A DNA stretch of 5,438 nucleotides from Clostridiales bacterium. Lineage in GTDB: Bacteria; Bacillota; Clostridia; Lutisporales; Lutisporaceae. The notes under the pieces were generated by a model that saw nothing but the letters and a program-made list of their open reading frames with translations, ran no database searches and had not been told where the DNA came from. Below are positions 5,432 through 5,438 of this stretch, in pieces (position 1 is the stretch's first letter; each line of letters starts with the position of its first letter). The position numbers and the translations under genes are program-made. Location: NCBI GenBank assembly GCA_012522255.1, contig JAAYKT010000208.1:1-5438 (forward strand). Direction: 5' to 3'.

Positions 5432-5438
5432 AATAAGC

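Overview
The window is an AT-rich stretch of a Firmicutes chromosome, most likely from a member of the Clostridia. It carries one co-directional gene cluster, all on the minus strand: rimP - nusA - ylxR - ylxQ - infB - rbfA - nrnA (DHH family). This is the classic nusA/infB transcription-translation operon of Gram-positive bacteria. The assignment to Clostridia rests on the gene order (a DHH/NrnA gene directly after rbfA), the low GC content, the strong Shine-Dalgarno sites, and frequent TTG starts (rimP, ylxQ, infB and rbfA). I cannot name the genus. No plus-strand gene is supported.

Reading from high to low coordinates: 5371-5438 is the end of the leader ahead of rimP, with a GC-rich hairpin and a poor U-tract. 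It resembles the weak terminator expected for a NusA-sensitive attenuator. rimP (4894-5370) and nusA (3854-4894) overlap by one base. The nusA frame is interrupted at codon 62 by TAA, where Bacillus subtilis NusA has lysine. Apart from that one codon the gene is in frame and well conserved. ylxR (3571-3843) and ylxQ (3255-3587) follow and overlap. A 126-base gap before infB holds a good sigma-A type promoter (TTGACA, 18 bp, CATAAT), a hairpin and a near-perfect Shine-Dalgarno site. infB (957-3128), rbfA (571-933) and the 5' 571 bases of nrnA (1-571, cut by the window edge) complete the cluster.

The products share one theme: making and running ribosomes, and coupling transcription to translation. 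RimP and RbfA mature the 30S subunit, IF2 places the initiator tRNA, NusA controls RNA polymerase pausing and termination, YlxR and YlxQ are small RNA- or polymerase-associated proteins, and NrnA degrades nanoRNAs and pAp. I see no mobile element, CRISPR array, tRNA or rRNA, and no unknown multi-gene system. The points worth a second look are the nonsense codon in nusA, the attenuator-like hairpin ahead of rimP, and the separate promoter and structured leader of infB. That promoter could keep the downstream half of the operon expressed whatever happens in nusA.
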